A stretch of DNA of 64,000 bases from Xanthobacteraceae bacterium (GTDB lineage Bacteria; Pseudomonadota; Alphaproteobacteria; Rhizobiales; Xanthobacteraceae), in the NCBI GenBank assembly GCA_022844485.1, contig JALHLQ010000007.1, positions 122,237-186,236 of the forward strand. The letters are read 5' to 3'. Position 1 is the stretch's first letter, and each line of letters opens with the position of its first letter. The notes under the pieces are model-generated. The model was not told the DNA's origin, did no database searches, and saw only the letters and a list, made by a program, of their open reading frames with translations. Positions 51,444-61,134 of this stretch are shown one piece after another. Position numbers and translations under genes: made by a program.

Positions 51444-51620
51444 CTATCGGGGAGCTTGCGAATCATTGGCATGCGCTCGATGCAAACGCAGGTGCATTGC
51501 AATCACGATACTCACGAACCGCCTGAAGCTCTCAGCTGCCTCGTGAAGCTCATCCGAGGATGCCTCCGGCATTGCCCGCCGAATAAACTCTGGAATGTCA
51601 GCGCTCGCCGTCTGAATCAT
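51444..51620 (-). CDS. Small protein upstream of the serine recombinase
   Basis: A 58-residue helical protein (MIQTASADIPEFIRRAMPEA, ELHEAAESFRRFVSIVIAMH). It is followed by the recombinase with a 17-bp gap, so it is co-transcribed. By place and build it parallels the 60-residue protein in the A repeats. It could be an excision or accessory factor. The frame is open from 51635. Confidence 0.55.
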   Translation of the reverse strand: MIQTASADIPEFIRRAMPEASSDELHEAAESFRRFVSIVIAMHLRLHRAHANDSQAPR

Positions 51621-51728
51621 TAGAGAAGGATACAAAGGATCGGACCGGAGATTTAGAGGAGAAGGTATGTCCCTCGCGGCAATACCTCGCCTCTGCGACT
51701 GTGCTTACCGCACAGTAACATCTACTCA

Positions 51729-53117
51729 ATGGACCACTCGCGAAAAAGCACTGAGCAAAGGAGCAGGAGAGAGGTCACGGTCCCCGTGGCCTCGGCAACC
51801 TTGGCCGACGGCGCGCTTGTTGAACTCGTGTATGACCCAAAGCGGCACAACACTGCGCTCGCGGTATGGAGAGAAGGCACGGCTGCCCTCGAACAGCGGA
51901 TTTTGGACGGGGGAAGATATCTCGTACCGTTCTCGGCCGGAAACAATCTGATCAAGAACGAAGTCGTTCTCTTGCCGTCTGAGCCTATCGACTACGAAAG
52001 CTCGGAACGACTTCTTGTCGAGATCCGGGCTTTCTTACACCGATACGTGGACCTTACGCCGACATTCGAGACCATTGCGACAGCTTATGTCGTTCTGTCG
52101 TGGTTGTATGATGCCTTCAACGAGCTGCCTTACCTTCGGCTCCGTGGCGATTACGGGACCGGCAAGACGCGCGCGCTGCTTGCAATCGGCTCAATCTGCT
52201 ACAAGCCCGTCTTTGCAAGCGGTGCGGCCACTGTGTCGCCATTGTTCCACACGCTCGACGCCTTTCGGGGCACATTGATTTACGACGAAGCCGATTTCCG
52301 CTTCAGCGATGAGCGGGCTGAGATCGTGAAGATTTTGAACAACGGCAACGTCCGCGGGCTACCGGTCCTGAGAACGATGGTGAACAAGGATCGGGAGTTC
52401 AACCCGCGTGCATTTCAGGTATTCGGACCGAAGATCCTGGCGACGCGTCAGACCTACCAAGACAGGGGCCTGGAAAGCCGATTTATCACCGAGGACATGG
52501 GATCAAGACCGTTGCGCGCTGACATTCCCATCAATCTGACGGACGAATTCAAAGAGGAAGCGCAAGTCCTCCGCGATAAGCTCCTGCTCTATCGCTTCAA
52601 GCACCTCTCCCGCACAAGGCTCGATCACAGCCTGAGAGACACCAGGTTAGAGCCGCGCCTCAATCAGATTCTCATCCCGTTGTTGAGTGTTGTCGCCGAC
52701 CCCCGTCTGCGACATGACCTCCGCGCAATGGCAATGGAGGCTCAGGCCGGCTTGGTTGCCGAGCGAGGCTTGCAAGTCGAAGCCCAGGTGCTCGAGGTTC
52801 TCGCCGAACTGATGGCCTCGTCCAATAGGTCCGTCGTCCCTCTGGCCGACATCACGTCGGCCCTGACAGAACGATATGGGACCGAGTACGAACGAACTCC
52901 TACCAACCGGTTTGTTGGCGGGGTGCTGCGTCGGCGCTTGCACGTTCGGACGTACAAAAGTCATGGGACATACGTAGTGCCGATGGTCGAACGTCCGCGC
53001 GTAGAGCTGTTGTGCACAAAGTATGGCGCAACGCCCCCAAGTTTGTTCCCCAGCCGGGTACAATCGGGGGACGTGGGGACCTCGGGGACGGACTCCCAGC
53101 CTCTAGAGCCCGAGTGA
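51729..53117 (+). CDS. Primase/helicase-like P-loop ATPase of an integrative element
   Basis: A 462-residue protein with Walker A LRGDYGTGKTRALLAIG (about residue 140), Walker B GTLIYDEADFRFSD (about 182) and a sensor-like VFGPKILATRQ. The layout fits helicase-like ATPases of plasmid and phage replication modules. The C-terminal part has a winged-helix look (ADITSALTERYGTEYERTPT). It is divergent from the small gene/recombinase pair. A 150-bp piece of this gene recurs at 61135-61286. Confidence 0.7.
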   Translation: MDHSRKSTEQRSRREVTVPVASATLADGALVELVYDPKRHNTALAVWREGTAALEQRILDGGRYLVPFSAGNNLIKNEVVLLPSEPIDYESSERLLVEIRAFLHRYVDLTPTFETIATAYVVLSWLYDAFNELPYLRLRGDYGTGKTRALLAIGSICYKPVFASGAATVSPLFHTLDAFRGTLIYDEADFRFSDERAEIVKILNNGNVRGLPVLRTMVNKDREFNPRAFQVFGPKILATRQTYQDRGLESRFITEDMGSRPLRADIPINLTDEFKEEAQVLRDKLLLYRFKHLSRTRLDHSLRDTRLEPRLNQILIPLLSVVADPRLRHDLRAMAMEAQAGLVAERGLQVEAQVLEVLAELMASSNRSVVPLADITSALTERYGTEYERTPTNRFVGGVLRRRLHVRTYKSHGTYVVPMVERPRVELLCTKYGATPPSLFPSRVQSGDVGTSGTDSQPLEPE

Positions 53118-53306
53118 TGGAGAGTTGGCGATCTCTTCCGAGTGACAGGACGCCTTCGGCGCTCGTCCCCACGTCCCCACATCCATCCGCGAGCAGTTTA
53201 GCTACTGCCGTTCTCCAACGTGCCGCTTTGGCAGATACTCGCTCCTGTTTCCGGCACCTAAACTCGGCGACGATTTCGTTCGTCGAGCTTCGTCTGCTCG
53301 ATTCGT

Positions 53307-53663
53307 ATGAAAACAAGATTCACGTGTTATCTTCGTCCGTACCGACGCCGCTGGGGCTTCACTCAAAAGGAGCTAGCACACCTATTGGGCTGCAAAAGCG
53401 GGACTGTCGTGTCCCGTCTCGAACAAGGGCAACGGCGGCCGAGTCTCCGGATCGCTCTGGCCTGCTATGTTATTTTTGATACCTCTCCCCACGAGCTTTT
53501 CCCAGGCCTGTTCGGGTACATCGAAGAGGACGTTCTGACGCGGACTTGGGATCTCTACGAGCGTATCCAAGGCAACCCGTCCGCAACGACCCGAGCCAAG
53601 CTTGAAGCGCTTGAAGAAGCTATGGCGCGCGCGAAGATTCGTGCTGGCCACACCAGTGTATGA
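53307..53663 (+). CDS. XRE-type helix-turn-helix protein
   Basis: A 118-residue protein with an N-terminal HTH (RRRWGFTQKELAHLLGCKSG, VVSRLEQGQRRPSLRIALAC) and a helical tail. It is coupled to the next gene by an ATGA overlap. It probably regulates this replication or transfer module. The 190 bp before it show no gene. Confidence 0.8.
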   Translation: MKTRFTCYLRPYRRRWGFTQKELAHLLGCKSGTVVSRLEQGQRRPSLRIALACYVIFDTSPHELFPGLFGYIEEDVLTRTWDLYERIQGNPSATTRAKLEALEEAMARAKIRAGHTSV

Positions 53664-54169
53664 AGATCGCTGCGCGACATTCTTCGGTGTTGGCCGTGTA
53701 TCTATCTACTCGCGGCTTTGCTTTCGTCCTCTTTGAGGGCCCCTTGTCACCATTCGACTGGGGTGTGCACGACGTACGGGGCGCAAACAAGAACGTGCGC
53801 TGCCTGGCCCGCATAAGACATATCTGCCAACGCTATGAGCCGGAAACGCTCGTTACGCAGAATACCGGTCCGGATGGGACTCATCGGACCTTGCGGATAC
53901 GAAGGCTGAACAGAGCTCTGCACGAAGTAGCCGACGCAAAGGGTTTGCCGGTGTACGCGTACTCTCGCATCGCTGTGCGACAGTGCTTCGGGGCGGCCGC
54001 TGCGACGAAGCATTTGATTGCCGAGATCATCGTCAAACACATTCCGTCATTCGAGCGATACCTGCCGCCCAAAAGGAAGCCCTGGATGAGCGAGCACGCG
54101 CGCATGGCGTTGTTCGACGCCGCTGCATTGGGACTGACGCATTTCAGAAGCGTCGAGGAGGAGGCGTGA
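53660..54169 (+). CDS. RuvC-like (RNase H fold) protein
   Basis: A 169-residue protein with the pattern of RuvC-like nucleases: LAVYLSTRGFAFVLFEGP (first strand), WGVHDVRGANKNVRCLARI, YEPETLVTQ, and PPKRKPWMSEHARMALFDAA near the end with an Asp. The first strand lacks the usual catalytic Asp (LAVYLST rather than LGIDPG), so activity is uncertain. It overlaps the HTH gene by 4 bases. Confidence 0.65.
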   Translation: MKIAARHSSVLAVYLSTRGFAFVLFEGPLSPFDWGVHDVRGANKNVRCLARIRHICQRYEPETLVTQNTGPDGTHRTLRIRRLNRALHEVADAKGLPVYAYSRIAVRQCFGAAAATKHLIAEIIVKHIPSFERYLPPKRKPWMSEHARMALFDAAALGLTHFRSVEEEA

Positions 54170-54238
54170 TTCGGGAGCAGCCGCTCTAAATTGGATAGAA
54201 GGAGTGTTAGGTTGGAGGGTTGAGCGCTGGGTCGCCTA

Positions 54239-55405
54239 ATACCAACCCTTAGGATGACTGACCGATGCTCGCCCAGTCGCGATGTGCGATGGACATGATC
54301 TTCCAGGGCTGATCGATGAGCGTATTCCAGGCGAAGCAGCAGTGATCGACGATATCGTCGAAGGATTTGAAGACCCGGTTTGAGAGCCAATTCTGCCGCA
54401 TGAACTGCCAGATGTTTTCCTGGCCGTTGAGTTCGGGTGCGCGCGGCGGCAGCGGCATGAGCGAGATGTTGCTCGGCACCTTGAGGGCCTTGGCGCCATG
54501 CCAGCCGGCTTGGTCGAGGAGCAGGATTGCGTGCGCGCCTGGGGTAACCTTGGTCGCGATCTCATCGAGATGGAGTTGCATGGCCTCGCTGTTGCAGGCG
54601 GGCAGCACCAGAGCGGCGCCTGTCCCGCGTTCGGGGCAGACCGCACCGAACAGATAGGTCGACTGGGTCCGTTGATCGTGAATAGCGCGCGGGCGCGAGC
54701 CCTTCCTGGCCCAGCGATAGGTGAGCTTGTTCTTCTGGCCGACCCGCATCTCGTCCTGGCACCACACCTCTATCGGTGTGCCGGGCGCAAGCTTCGCCCG
54801 GACCTCCGCCACGCGTGCGGGAAAGTTTTTTTGAACGCCTCCATGGCGTCTGGGTCCTGCTTGTAGGCTCTGGGCCTGGCGCTCACATGCGAGAAGCCCA
54901 AGTCCTTCAAAGCACGATAGACCGTGTCGTCCGAGACCGAGATGCCAAACTCCTCGTGCAGCCGCATGATCAGATCGCAGGCGCGCCAGCGCACGACGCC
55001 GTGGACCGCCGGGATCGGCCCTTCCTCCACCAGCCGAGCGAGAAACGCCTTGTGGTCGTCGGTCAGCTTGCTCGGCCCACCCGGCGACACCTTGTTGACG
55101 AGGCCATCCGCCCCCTGCTCGTTGAACCGGATCACCCAGTCCCGCAGCGTCTGGCGGTCCATGCCCCCGATCCTGGCAGCTTCCTCCCGCGAGGCGCCCT
55201 CGAGCACAGCTGCGATCGCAAGCAGCCGGCGCGCCTGTCCCGCATTCTTCACCCGCGCAGCCAGCCGACGAAGCTCTTCACTCTTATGGTCAGACCGCAC
55301 CTCAATGGCTTGCCCCATGACAAACGACCCTCCGTTCGCCACCTTGAATCATTTTGCAGATGATTTGGGAATCCCGCGCGAGTCAGACTTCCTGCGGGTT
55401 GGTAT
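54239..55405 (-). mobile_element. IS630-family insertion sequence
   Basis: Inverted ends share ATACCAACCC, with partly matching bases beyond (GGATGACTGAC against GAAGTCTGAC). TA stands at the left border (54237-54238); the right border reads AA, so the target duplication is not perfect. It lies between the RuvC-like gene and mkoB without cutting a recognisable gene. Confidence 0.75.
54249..55318 (-). CDS. IS630 transposase, two frames joined by a -1 shift
   Basis: Frame 1 (from the ATG at 55318) has the HTH part: GASREEAARIGGMDRQTLRD and WRACDLIMRLHEEFGISVSD. Frame 2 (to 54249) has the DDE part: VWCQDEMRVGQKN, ILLLDQAGWHGAK, PPRAPELNGQENIWQFMRQN. At about 54826-54832 the minus strand has seven A's (TTCAAAAAAACTTTCCC); a -1 shift there gives FKKNFPARVAEVRAKL, the family consensus. 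Programmed frameshifting is common in such elements. Confidence 0.85.
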
Positions 55406-55436
55406 AAGTCCCTGCCTGGCCACGCCACACGCGCCG

Positions 55437-57197
55437 TCAGTCTACGCGCGCATTCTCGAATCGGCGGATGAAGTTCTCGGCGACTTTCGGAGCCTCGACG
55501 AGAACGCCGATTTCGCGATTTAGGGCTGCGTCGGCTGGATCAGCCGAGAGCCAATTGAGGCTGGTTACGGCAATCGCGTCGTCGTCCCAGCCAAGCACCT
55601 TGCCATGCAGGCGCGGTCGATGGACCGGACGGACCGCTATACCTTCCTTCGCAAACTCGCGCGTAAGCTCTGCGCTGTGAGCGCCAGAAAGCGGACCAGT
55701 TGTCCGCCCATAGTAGATTGCAGCTTCAATATCTTTCGCCTTGACTGCCGCAAGAATGGGTAGCAGCGACACTGGTCTCGCCGCGATACCGATGCGGTGA
55801 CTGAGAACGAAGATCCGCTTCTGCGCGCGGTCGCGAGCCTCGAGGACAAGGCGTGCATGGTCGGGGGCGTAAAGCATGCGCATGGGCACGGTGCGGCCGT
55901 TTCCGCGCGGGAGAGCTTCAACACGGCGGCCCAGTACGGCGATCTCAATTGCCAGATCGTGCCAGAGTCCAGGCCGCCCGCGCGAGAGGCCGGCGAGTCT
56001 CCGGATAAGCTCGCCAACAAGCACAGGGTCACGCAGTCGGATGGATGCTTCGAAGCTATCGAATTGAGAGGCTAGCCAGTTGCAGGAGCCGACAAGCGCC
56101 AGCCATCCGCCTTTCCCGTTATCTGCAACTACGATCTTGGCATGCGAATTCGTCGAGAAGGGATGGACCCTGATCGACTCCGCGCGTCCCGCTTCATTAA
56201 CTGCCGCCTGCAGCTTGGCGGCAGCCGCACGGGAGGGTTTCGTCGTTGTTCCAACGTCATCCTCTCCCCAAAAAATATCAATGGCGACACCCCTCGCGGC
56301 AGCAGTTAGAAGAGCTGGCAAGGTGGCCTGCGCGCGCGAGTCAGTGATGAAAGTAGAGTGAATAATTAGGCGCTCAGTGGCGTTTCGGATGGCGCGGTCG
56401 AGCGCGGCCCCATGTGCCGGACCGTCCACAATCAGATCGTCGTGATCATAGAGTGCGTGCCGGGAAACCCAGGGCTCTGCAGGAGCAAGCGGCTCGGGTC
56501 GCGCCGGTGCGGCAGGAACGCTTGTGATGCTTTCGGTCGTCTTTGCAATGGTTGCTTCATGGGCCTTCAGCTGGATAAGATAGCGTAGCGCCGAGCTTGC
56601 TCGCGACGGCAATCCCTCAATGATGTCATCACGGACGGTCACCACCGCGTAACGCTCGACGAGTTTCTCGGCGCTTCGATCAACGCCAACGATCAGTTCG
56701 TCCTCCAATTCAATGGCGGTGAATACCTCGCTGAGCTCCCCATTCGCGTGCGCGGCCGAACCCGGCAGGTGAATCACGATCTGCTCGTCAGAGCTAATTG
56801 GCAAGTTACTCGGCGGTCGAATATCCAACTCTCGGCTGCGGAACACGCCCCCGGTTACTTGCTCGATGGCAAAGCCGCGCCACCTCGGCTCAATCACCGT
56901 TGCGGCAGGAAGCTGTTCGAGCGGTGCTTGCACTGCCCCAAGTGCAGTGGCGCGAAATGTGGGGCCGCTGGGGGGTGTCATGAGCTCGACCCAACCCGCG
57001 CGCATGAGGCGGATAAAAGCTTCAATAATGACCCGGCGGGGGAGCCCGGATTTCGCTGACAACTCGGACGCCGACGCGGGCTGGCGCACGACTGCGTCGA
57101 GCAACAAGTGTTCGACCACGCTCCAGCGCCTGCCCTTCTCGATGAAGAAGCGGCGTGTACCGCGAAAAACCGGAAAGACGACTTGGACCGGTTTCAT
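55437..57197 (-). CDS. mkoB: Mokosh type I defence protein MkoB, phospholipase D-like nuclease
   Basis: A 586-residue protein with two PLD motifs: SHAKIVVADNGKGGWLALVG then SCNWL (about 365-390), and RLHGKVLGWDD then SLNWLSAD (about 540-560). The N-terminal 100 residues are a winged-helix part (LLLDAVVRQPASASELSAKS). In type I Mokosh, MkoB is the PLD-type nuclease working with the MkoA kinase-helicase against phages. It overlaps mkoA by 4 bases. Confidence 0.85.
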   Translation of the reverse strand: MKPVQVVFPVFRGTRRFFIEKGRRWSVVEHLLLDAVVRQPASASELSAKSGLPRRVIIEAFIRLMRAGWVELMTPPSGPTFRATALGAVQAPLEQLPAATVIEPRWRGFAIEQVTGGVFRSRELDIRPPSNLPISSDEQIVIHLPGSAAHANGELSEVFTAIELEDELIVGVDRSAEKLVERYAVVTVRDDIIEGLPSRASSALRYLIQLKAHEATIAKTTESITSVPAAPARPEPLAPAEPWVSRHALYDHDDLIVDGPAHGAALDRAIRNATERLIIHSTFITDSRAQATLPALLTAAARGVAIDIFWGEDDVGTTTKPSRAAAAKLQAAVNEAGRAESIRVHPFSTNSHAKIVVADNGKGGWLALVGSCNWLASQFDSFEASIRLRDPVLVGELIRRLAGLSRGRPGLWHDLAIEIAVLGRRVEALPRGNGRTVPMRMLYAPDHARLVLEARDRAQKRIFVLSHRIGIAARPVSLLPILAAVKAKDIEAAIYYGRTTGPLSGAHSAELTREFAKEGIAVRPVHRPRLHGKVLGWDDDAIAVTSLNWLSADPADAALNREIGVLVEAPKVAENFIRRFENARVD

Positions 57198-60100
57198 GCG
57201 CGGCGCCCCTTCAGCTCAGGCCAGGGGACGATGCAAGCTTCCTTGGCAGCCACGCCTTTATCCAACGCGGCCAAGAACTTCGCCAGGAAGCCGATGTCCT
57301 GGTCCGGCAGTTTGTCAGCCAAGGCAACAATGTGCCCGAAAAACGAGAGGCTTCCGATCAGAATCAGGCGCCACTTGGCGCGGCTTAGAAGAACGTTCAT
57401 ACGACGGTTATCGCGAAGGAACCCAAGTGCTTTCGCAGGCGTCGCATGCGCGTTGTTTCGAACCAATGACACGAACACGAGGTCCGCTTCCCCACCCTGG
57501 AAGGAATCCACCGTGCCGCAGAACTCGTTTGCCTCGATCGCTGGAGCGAACGCGGCGAGGTGAGCGAGGGTGGTGTCGCGGTCGCGCTGTAGCTTTCGAC
57601 GAAGCAAATTCACTTGCTCCCAGTAGGGCGACAACACCGCGAGCGAAGGTGGCTTATCCGCCCCGTTTGCGCGGATCAGTTCGAGAGCTGTCACAAGTGC
57701 GGCAATCTCTGCTGGATTTGACCAGGGCGGCAGACTATCCCCGCCTCTGCCACCTGGCGCCTCCTCGCGCGCATAGGGCATATCAATAAACACGACTGGG
57801 AACTCCGGGAGGCGGCTCGAGTCTACTGAGGTGAACGGCGGCAGTGTGGTCAAGAATTTCTGTTCCTTTTTCGGGTTGGTAGTTAGGTCGCCCTCATAGA
57901 AGCAGGCGGACACAATCCGGGCGATTGCTGGGTGCATGCGATGTTGCTCTGTCAGACGCCGTGCGATAGGTGATCCTTTGTCGGATCGCTTTTGCCGGTT
58001 GAGCTCACGCTCGACGAAGGTCTCGAAGAGCGTCAGTACCTCTAAGGTGTCCGCGCAGGCGCGCCCGAAGTCGTCGCCGGCCGCTTCAACCTCCCGGAAT
58101 ATCTCGTCCACGGCCGGGTCACGCAGGTAGCGGGAAACGAGCGCGTCCACCAACAAGACGGTTTCCTTCACCCGGTCGGTCGACGCGAGCAGCCTGGAGG
58201 TTTTGTCTAGATCGAAGGGTGGCAATTGCTTGTGATCGCCGACCATCAGCCGGCGATGGGAGAGCAACAGAGGCGATAACAATTCGCCTCCGGTCGCCTT
58301 GCCGGCTTCTTCGATGATAGTCCAATCAAATAGACCCCGTTCCTCGATGAGCCTTTCTACAGCGCCTGAGTTTGTGGTGGCGAAGACAAGGTTAGCAGCG
58401 CGCAGGATCATGCCTTCGAAGGCGCGGAGTTCGGCGGACATGCGCCGGCCGAGTCCGCTAGCTAATCCTGGCCGGCGGCTGCTATTTGTTGCGCCGCGAG
58501 CGTCGGCCAGCATTGTCACGCGGGTCCCAATGTGAGGCGAGGCCTCGTTGAGCAAGTCGCTGTCCGCCAACGTCTGAAGTAGGCGATCCGCCTGGACATC
58601 GATTTCTAGCTCGCCGGCGGCCTCGTCATCATCAGCCGACCGCGGAGCGCGAACCATCAGCGGGCGATCATCCGGGTCTGTGCCAGCAAAAATTGACTCC
58701 ACCTCCTTCATTAGGTGGTCAATGGCGGAGTTGCTCTGAGCGGAGAGCAGGATGCGGCTGGTCGGCTCGTCCTCGAAGCGTCGCCGCACGACATCTCCTA
58801 CGAGGAATGTTTTGCCCACTCCAGGAGGTCCCTGGAGTAGGAACAGCGGAACGATCGCCAGAATCTCGCGCAACGCCTTTTTCTTGGAATCGTCGAGATT
58901 TTTGAAAGCCTCCGCGTTTTCATCTAACGGGTCGTGACTCTGGTGAATGCGTTGCCGCTGATCGACGAGCATCTTAAGCAACTCGGCATGTTCACGCAGC
59001 GCTGTGAGGGCTTTCAGACGTCGTTTGAACTGCGCGATGCGTCCGATCATCCCGGCAGGCGCAAGAAAACGTGCGCGCTCCTGAGGGGCTGATGGACCCT
59101 CGAATTTCAGGCATTCGAGATTGTCGATCTCTTCGGTTCCAAGAAAGCGCCAGCTCGTTGTGCTCGAAGAGCGCTCGCCAAGCGTCCCGGGTTCGGACAA
59201 CGTCCAAGCGCCTTCCTCCACACCGTCTTCTGCGTTGAGTATCTTCACGAGGCGGATGGCGAGAGGTTCGAGGCCCAATAACTCGGACAGATTCGCCCGG
59301 TCCGGGTCATTGCGGGAAACAACATTGATGACGTGCGGGTCAGAACTCGCGGATTTCGAGACAATCTCGACGGGAAAAATGTCGGCAGCCGCGTACGCCA
59401 TTTCCAGGACGAGCAACAGGGCGAAGGACTGGTGCCTCCGCTCAAGTTCGGATTTCCGCAGCTGCATCTGTTCGGTGCGGCGCAGGTAATCATCCCAGCG
59501 TTGCACCTTTCCTCGCCGTCGGGAGAAGGCTTGTGTCGCCTCCTGGTTTCGCACGACCTCGAGCGATCCCGCATCAATCAAAGTGTCACCTTTAATTGCT
59601 GCGGGCGCAGGCGCCTCGGCTTCGGCACGGTCGCAATAAGCAAACTCCCAGTCGCCAGCCTCAGTCGAGCTTGGTGGCCGGTAAGGTGCGAGGCGGTAGG
59701 TCAGCTTGCGCCCAAGCAGAGCATAGCGGATCGCGCCGGCCGCATCCAAGATCGCGACGAGCTGCGGCTGCGGCCCGAGATCATCAACAATGAACCGGAC
59801 TTGTTGCGGCTCGTCCGCGATCTCTATTTCGTCGCCGGAGGCCCGGCGAACTGCCTCAGACAGCCGGCTGCCGGAGTTGAGTCGCACGGCGAGACAGAGC
59901 TGCGCCTCTTTGCCCGCTACCTCCGCAGTGATGCTGTCCAGAATCTCATCGATGCGTCGGCAAACAAAATCACCATCCAGGCGCTCCACGCGCTCTAGGC
60001 CAAGCATTCCGCGCAGGAGCCGGATTTCAGCGGCGGAGGCGTGTTCGGCAACGCGAGATGGAATGATCTTTAGATCGGCGAGGGGGGTGCCCGGAATGTC

Positions 60101-60772
60101 GAGGAACAGAGCAAACAACAATGCCAGATCGCGCCAGTCGCGCGCAAAGGAGAATGAGTCCTCCACCCGCGGCGTTTGTATTCTTTTGCCCCCCTTGGCG
60201 GCTGCGGCGGCAATACGCATCGACCATTCGAACCCAGTGATCCGAAAATCAGATTCTTCGCTTAGCGTCGTCACTACCGCCCACGGATCGAGATTGCGGT
60301 GAATCGCTCCTTGCGAGTGCAAGAGTTCAAGGCCTTCTGCGAGTCGTCGGGCGTTGCCCCACAGGATGCGCCTGGAGCGAGGTTGCCGGGCTTGCGCCAG
60401 GAGATCTGGCTTGCGGTGCGCCCGAAGAAAAATCTCAAGTGGGCTTCCCTGACGCGGATCAAGAACGAGATAGAAGCCATCTTCATCCTTGCCGCTGGCG
60501 ATCATCGGCACGAACAGCTCTTCGGAACGTGGGACTGCGGCAAGCCGCTGGAGCTGGCGTATTTCGCTCCGCCAGATGTCCTCCAAGTCGCTATCGTCAA
60601 CCCCTTTAGCGCGCGGCCAGAATTTCACGACTACATCGCGACCACCTGGATCGCGAGCGCGTATGATGCCAGCGCGACCGACCGCTCGCTCCGGCTTAAG
60701 GAGGTACGTGTCGTCTTGCCGGTATTCGGCTAAGAAGCCGGTCTTTTTGGCGCGTCGTGACGCCATCTCCAT
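57194..60772 (-). CDS. mkoA: Mokosh type I defence protein MkoA, kinase-like domain plus SF1 helicase
   Basis: A 1192-residue protein. The first 290 residues are a Ser/Thr-kinase-like domain (VVVKFWPRAKG Lys region, GAIHRNLDPWAVV). HRD reads HRN and DFG reads TGFEW, so it may be a pseudokinase. The rest is a COG1112-type SF1 RNA helicase: Walker A GPPGVGKTF (about 645), WTIIEEAGKATG, MVGDHKQLPPF, LTEQHRMHPAI, GTVDSFQGGEADLVF and NVLLSRAKWRLI. The two-domain order matches MkoA of type I Mokosh. GGAG precedes the ATG at 60772. Confidence 0.87.
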   Translation of the reverse strand: MEMASRRAKKTGFLAEYRQDDTYLLKPERAVGRAGIIRARDPGGRDVVVKFWPRAKGVDDSDLEDIWRSEIRQLQRLAAVPRSEELFVPMIASGKDEDGFYLVLDPRQGSPLEIFLRAHRKPDLLAQARQPRSRRILWGNARRLAEGLELLHSQGAIHRNLDPWAVVTTLSEESDFRITGFEWSMRIAAAAAKGGKRIQTPRVEDSFSFARDWRDLALLFALFLDIPGTPLADLKIIPSRVAEHASAAEIRLLRGMLGLERVERLDGDFVCRRIDEILDSITAEVAGKEAQLCLAVRLNSGSRLSEAVRRASGDEIEIADEPQQVRFIVDDLGPQPQLVAILDAAGAIRYALLGRKLTYRLAPYRPPSSTEAGDWEFAYCDRAEAEAPAPAAIKGDTLIDAGSLEVVRNQEATQAFSRRRGKVQRWDDYLRRTEQMQLRKSELERRHQSFALLLVLEMAYAAADIFPVEIVSKSASSDPHVINVVSRNDPDRANLSELLGLEPLAIRLVKILNAEDGVEEGAWTLSEPGTLGERSSSTTSWRFLGTEEIDNLECLKFEGPSAPQERARFLAPAGMIGRIAQFKRRLKALTALREHAELLKMLVDQRQRIHQSHDPLDENAEAFKNLDDSKKKALREILAIVPLFLLQGPPGVGKTFLVGDVVRRRFEDEPTSRILLSAQSNSAIDHLMKEVESIFAGTDPDDRPLMVRAPRSADDDEAAGELEIDVQADRLLQTLADSDLLNEASPHIGTRVTMLADARGATNSSRRPGLASGLGRRMSAELRAFEGMILRAANLVFATTNSGAVERLIEERGLFDWTIIEEAGKATGGELLSPLLLSHRRLMVGDHKQLPPFDLDKTSRLLASTDRVKETVLLVDALVSRYLRDPAVDEIFREVEAAGDDFGRACADTLEVLTLFETFVERELNRQKRSDKGSPIARRLTEQHRMHPAIARIVSACFYEGDLTTNPKKEQKFLTTLPPFTSVDSSRLPEFPVVFIDMPYAREEAPGGRGGDSLPPWSNPAEIAALVTALELIRANGADKPPSLAVLSPYWEQVNLLRRKLQRDRDTTLAHLAAFAPAIEANEFCGTVDSFQGGEADLVFVSLVRNNAHATPAKALGFLRDNRRMNVLLSRAKWRLILIGSLSFFGHIVALADKLPDQDIGFLAKFLAALDKGVAAKEACIVPWPELKGRRA

Positions 60773-61134
60773 GATCTCCAAATGCTGTGTTGTAGTATTC
60801 GCAGGCGCGCACGCCCGTTGGCATGCGTCCACACGCTCGCGTAGCTAGGAATTTTGGGGAGCCGCCGGACTGCGATTACCGGAGCGCAGAGACCTTGACA
60901 CAGCACGCGGAGCGCTGGGCTACTGCCGACCTAATTGGCAGCTTTGCAGGATCTCCTAGAACGTGTTTCGCCTTTCTGACCGCAGCGTGGCAGCGTGGCG
61001 TCTACCAGATTGTGCTCGGGGTGACAAGAGCGAACATCGAGTCGGCACCGATATCGACCTGCCATTACACGCGCGAACCGCATAACGCGGGCACCGCCGC
61101 CTATCCGACATGCGCAAGCCGAGCTTTTATGTTG
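60773..61134. other. Upstream region of mkoA without a gene
   Basis: About 360 bp that should carry the mkoAB promoter. No supported gene on either strand. Confidence 0.4.
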
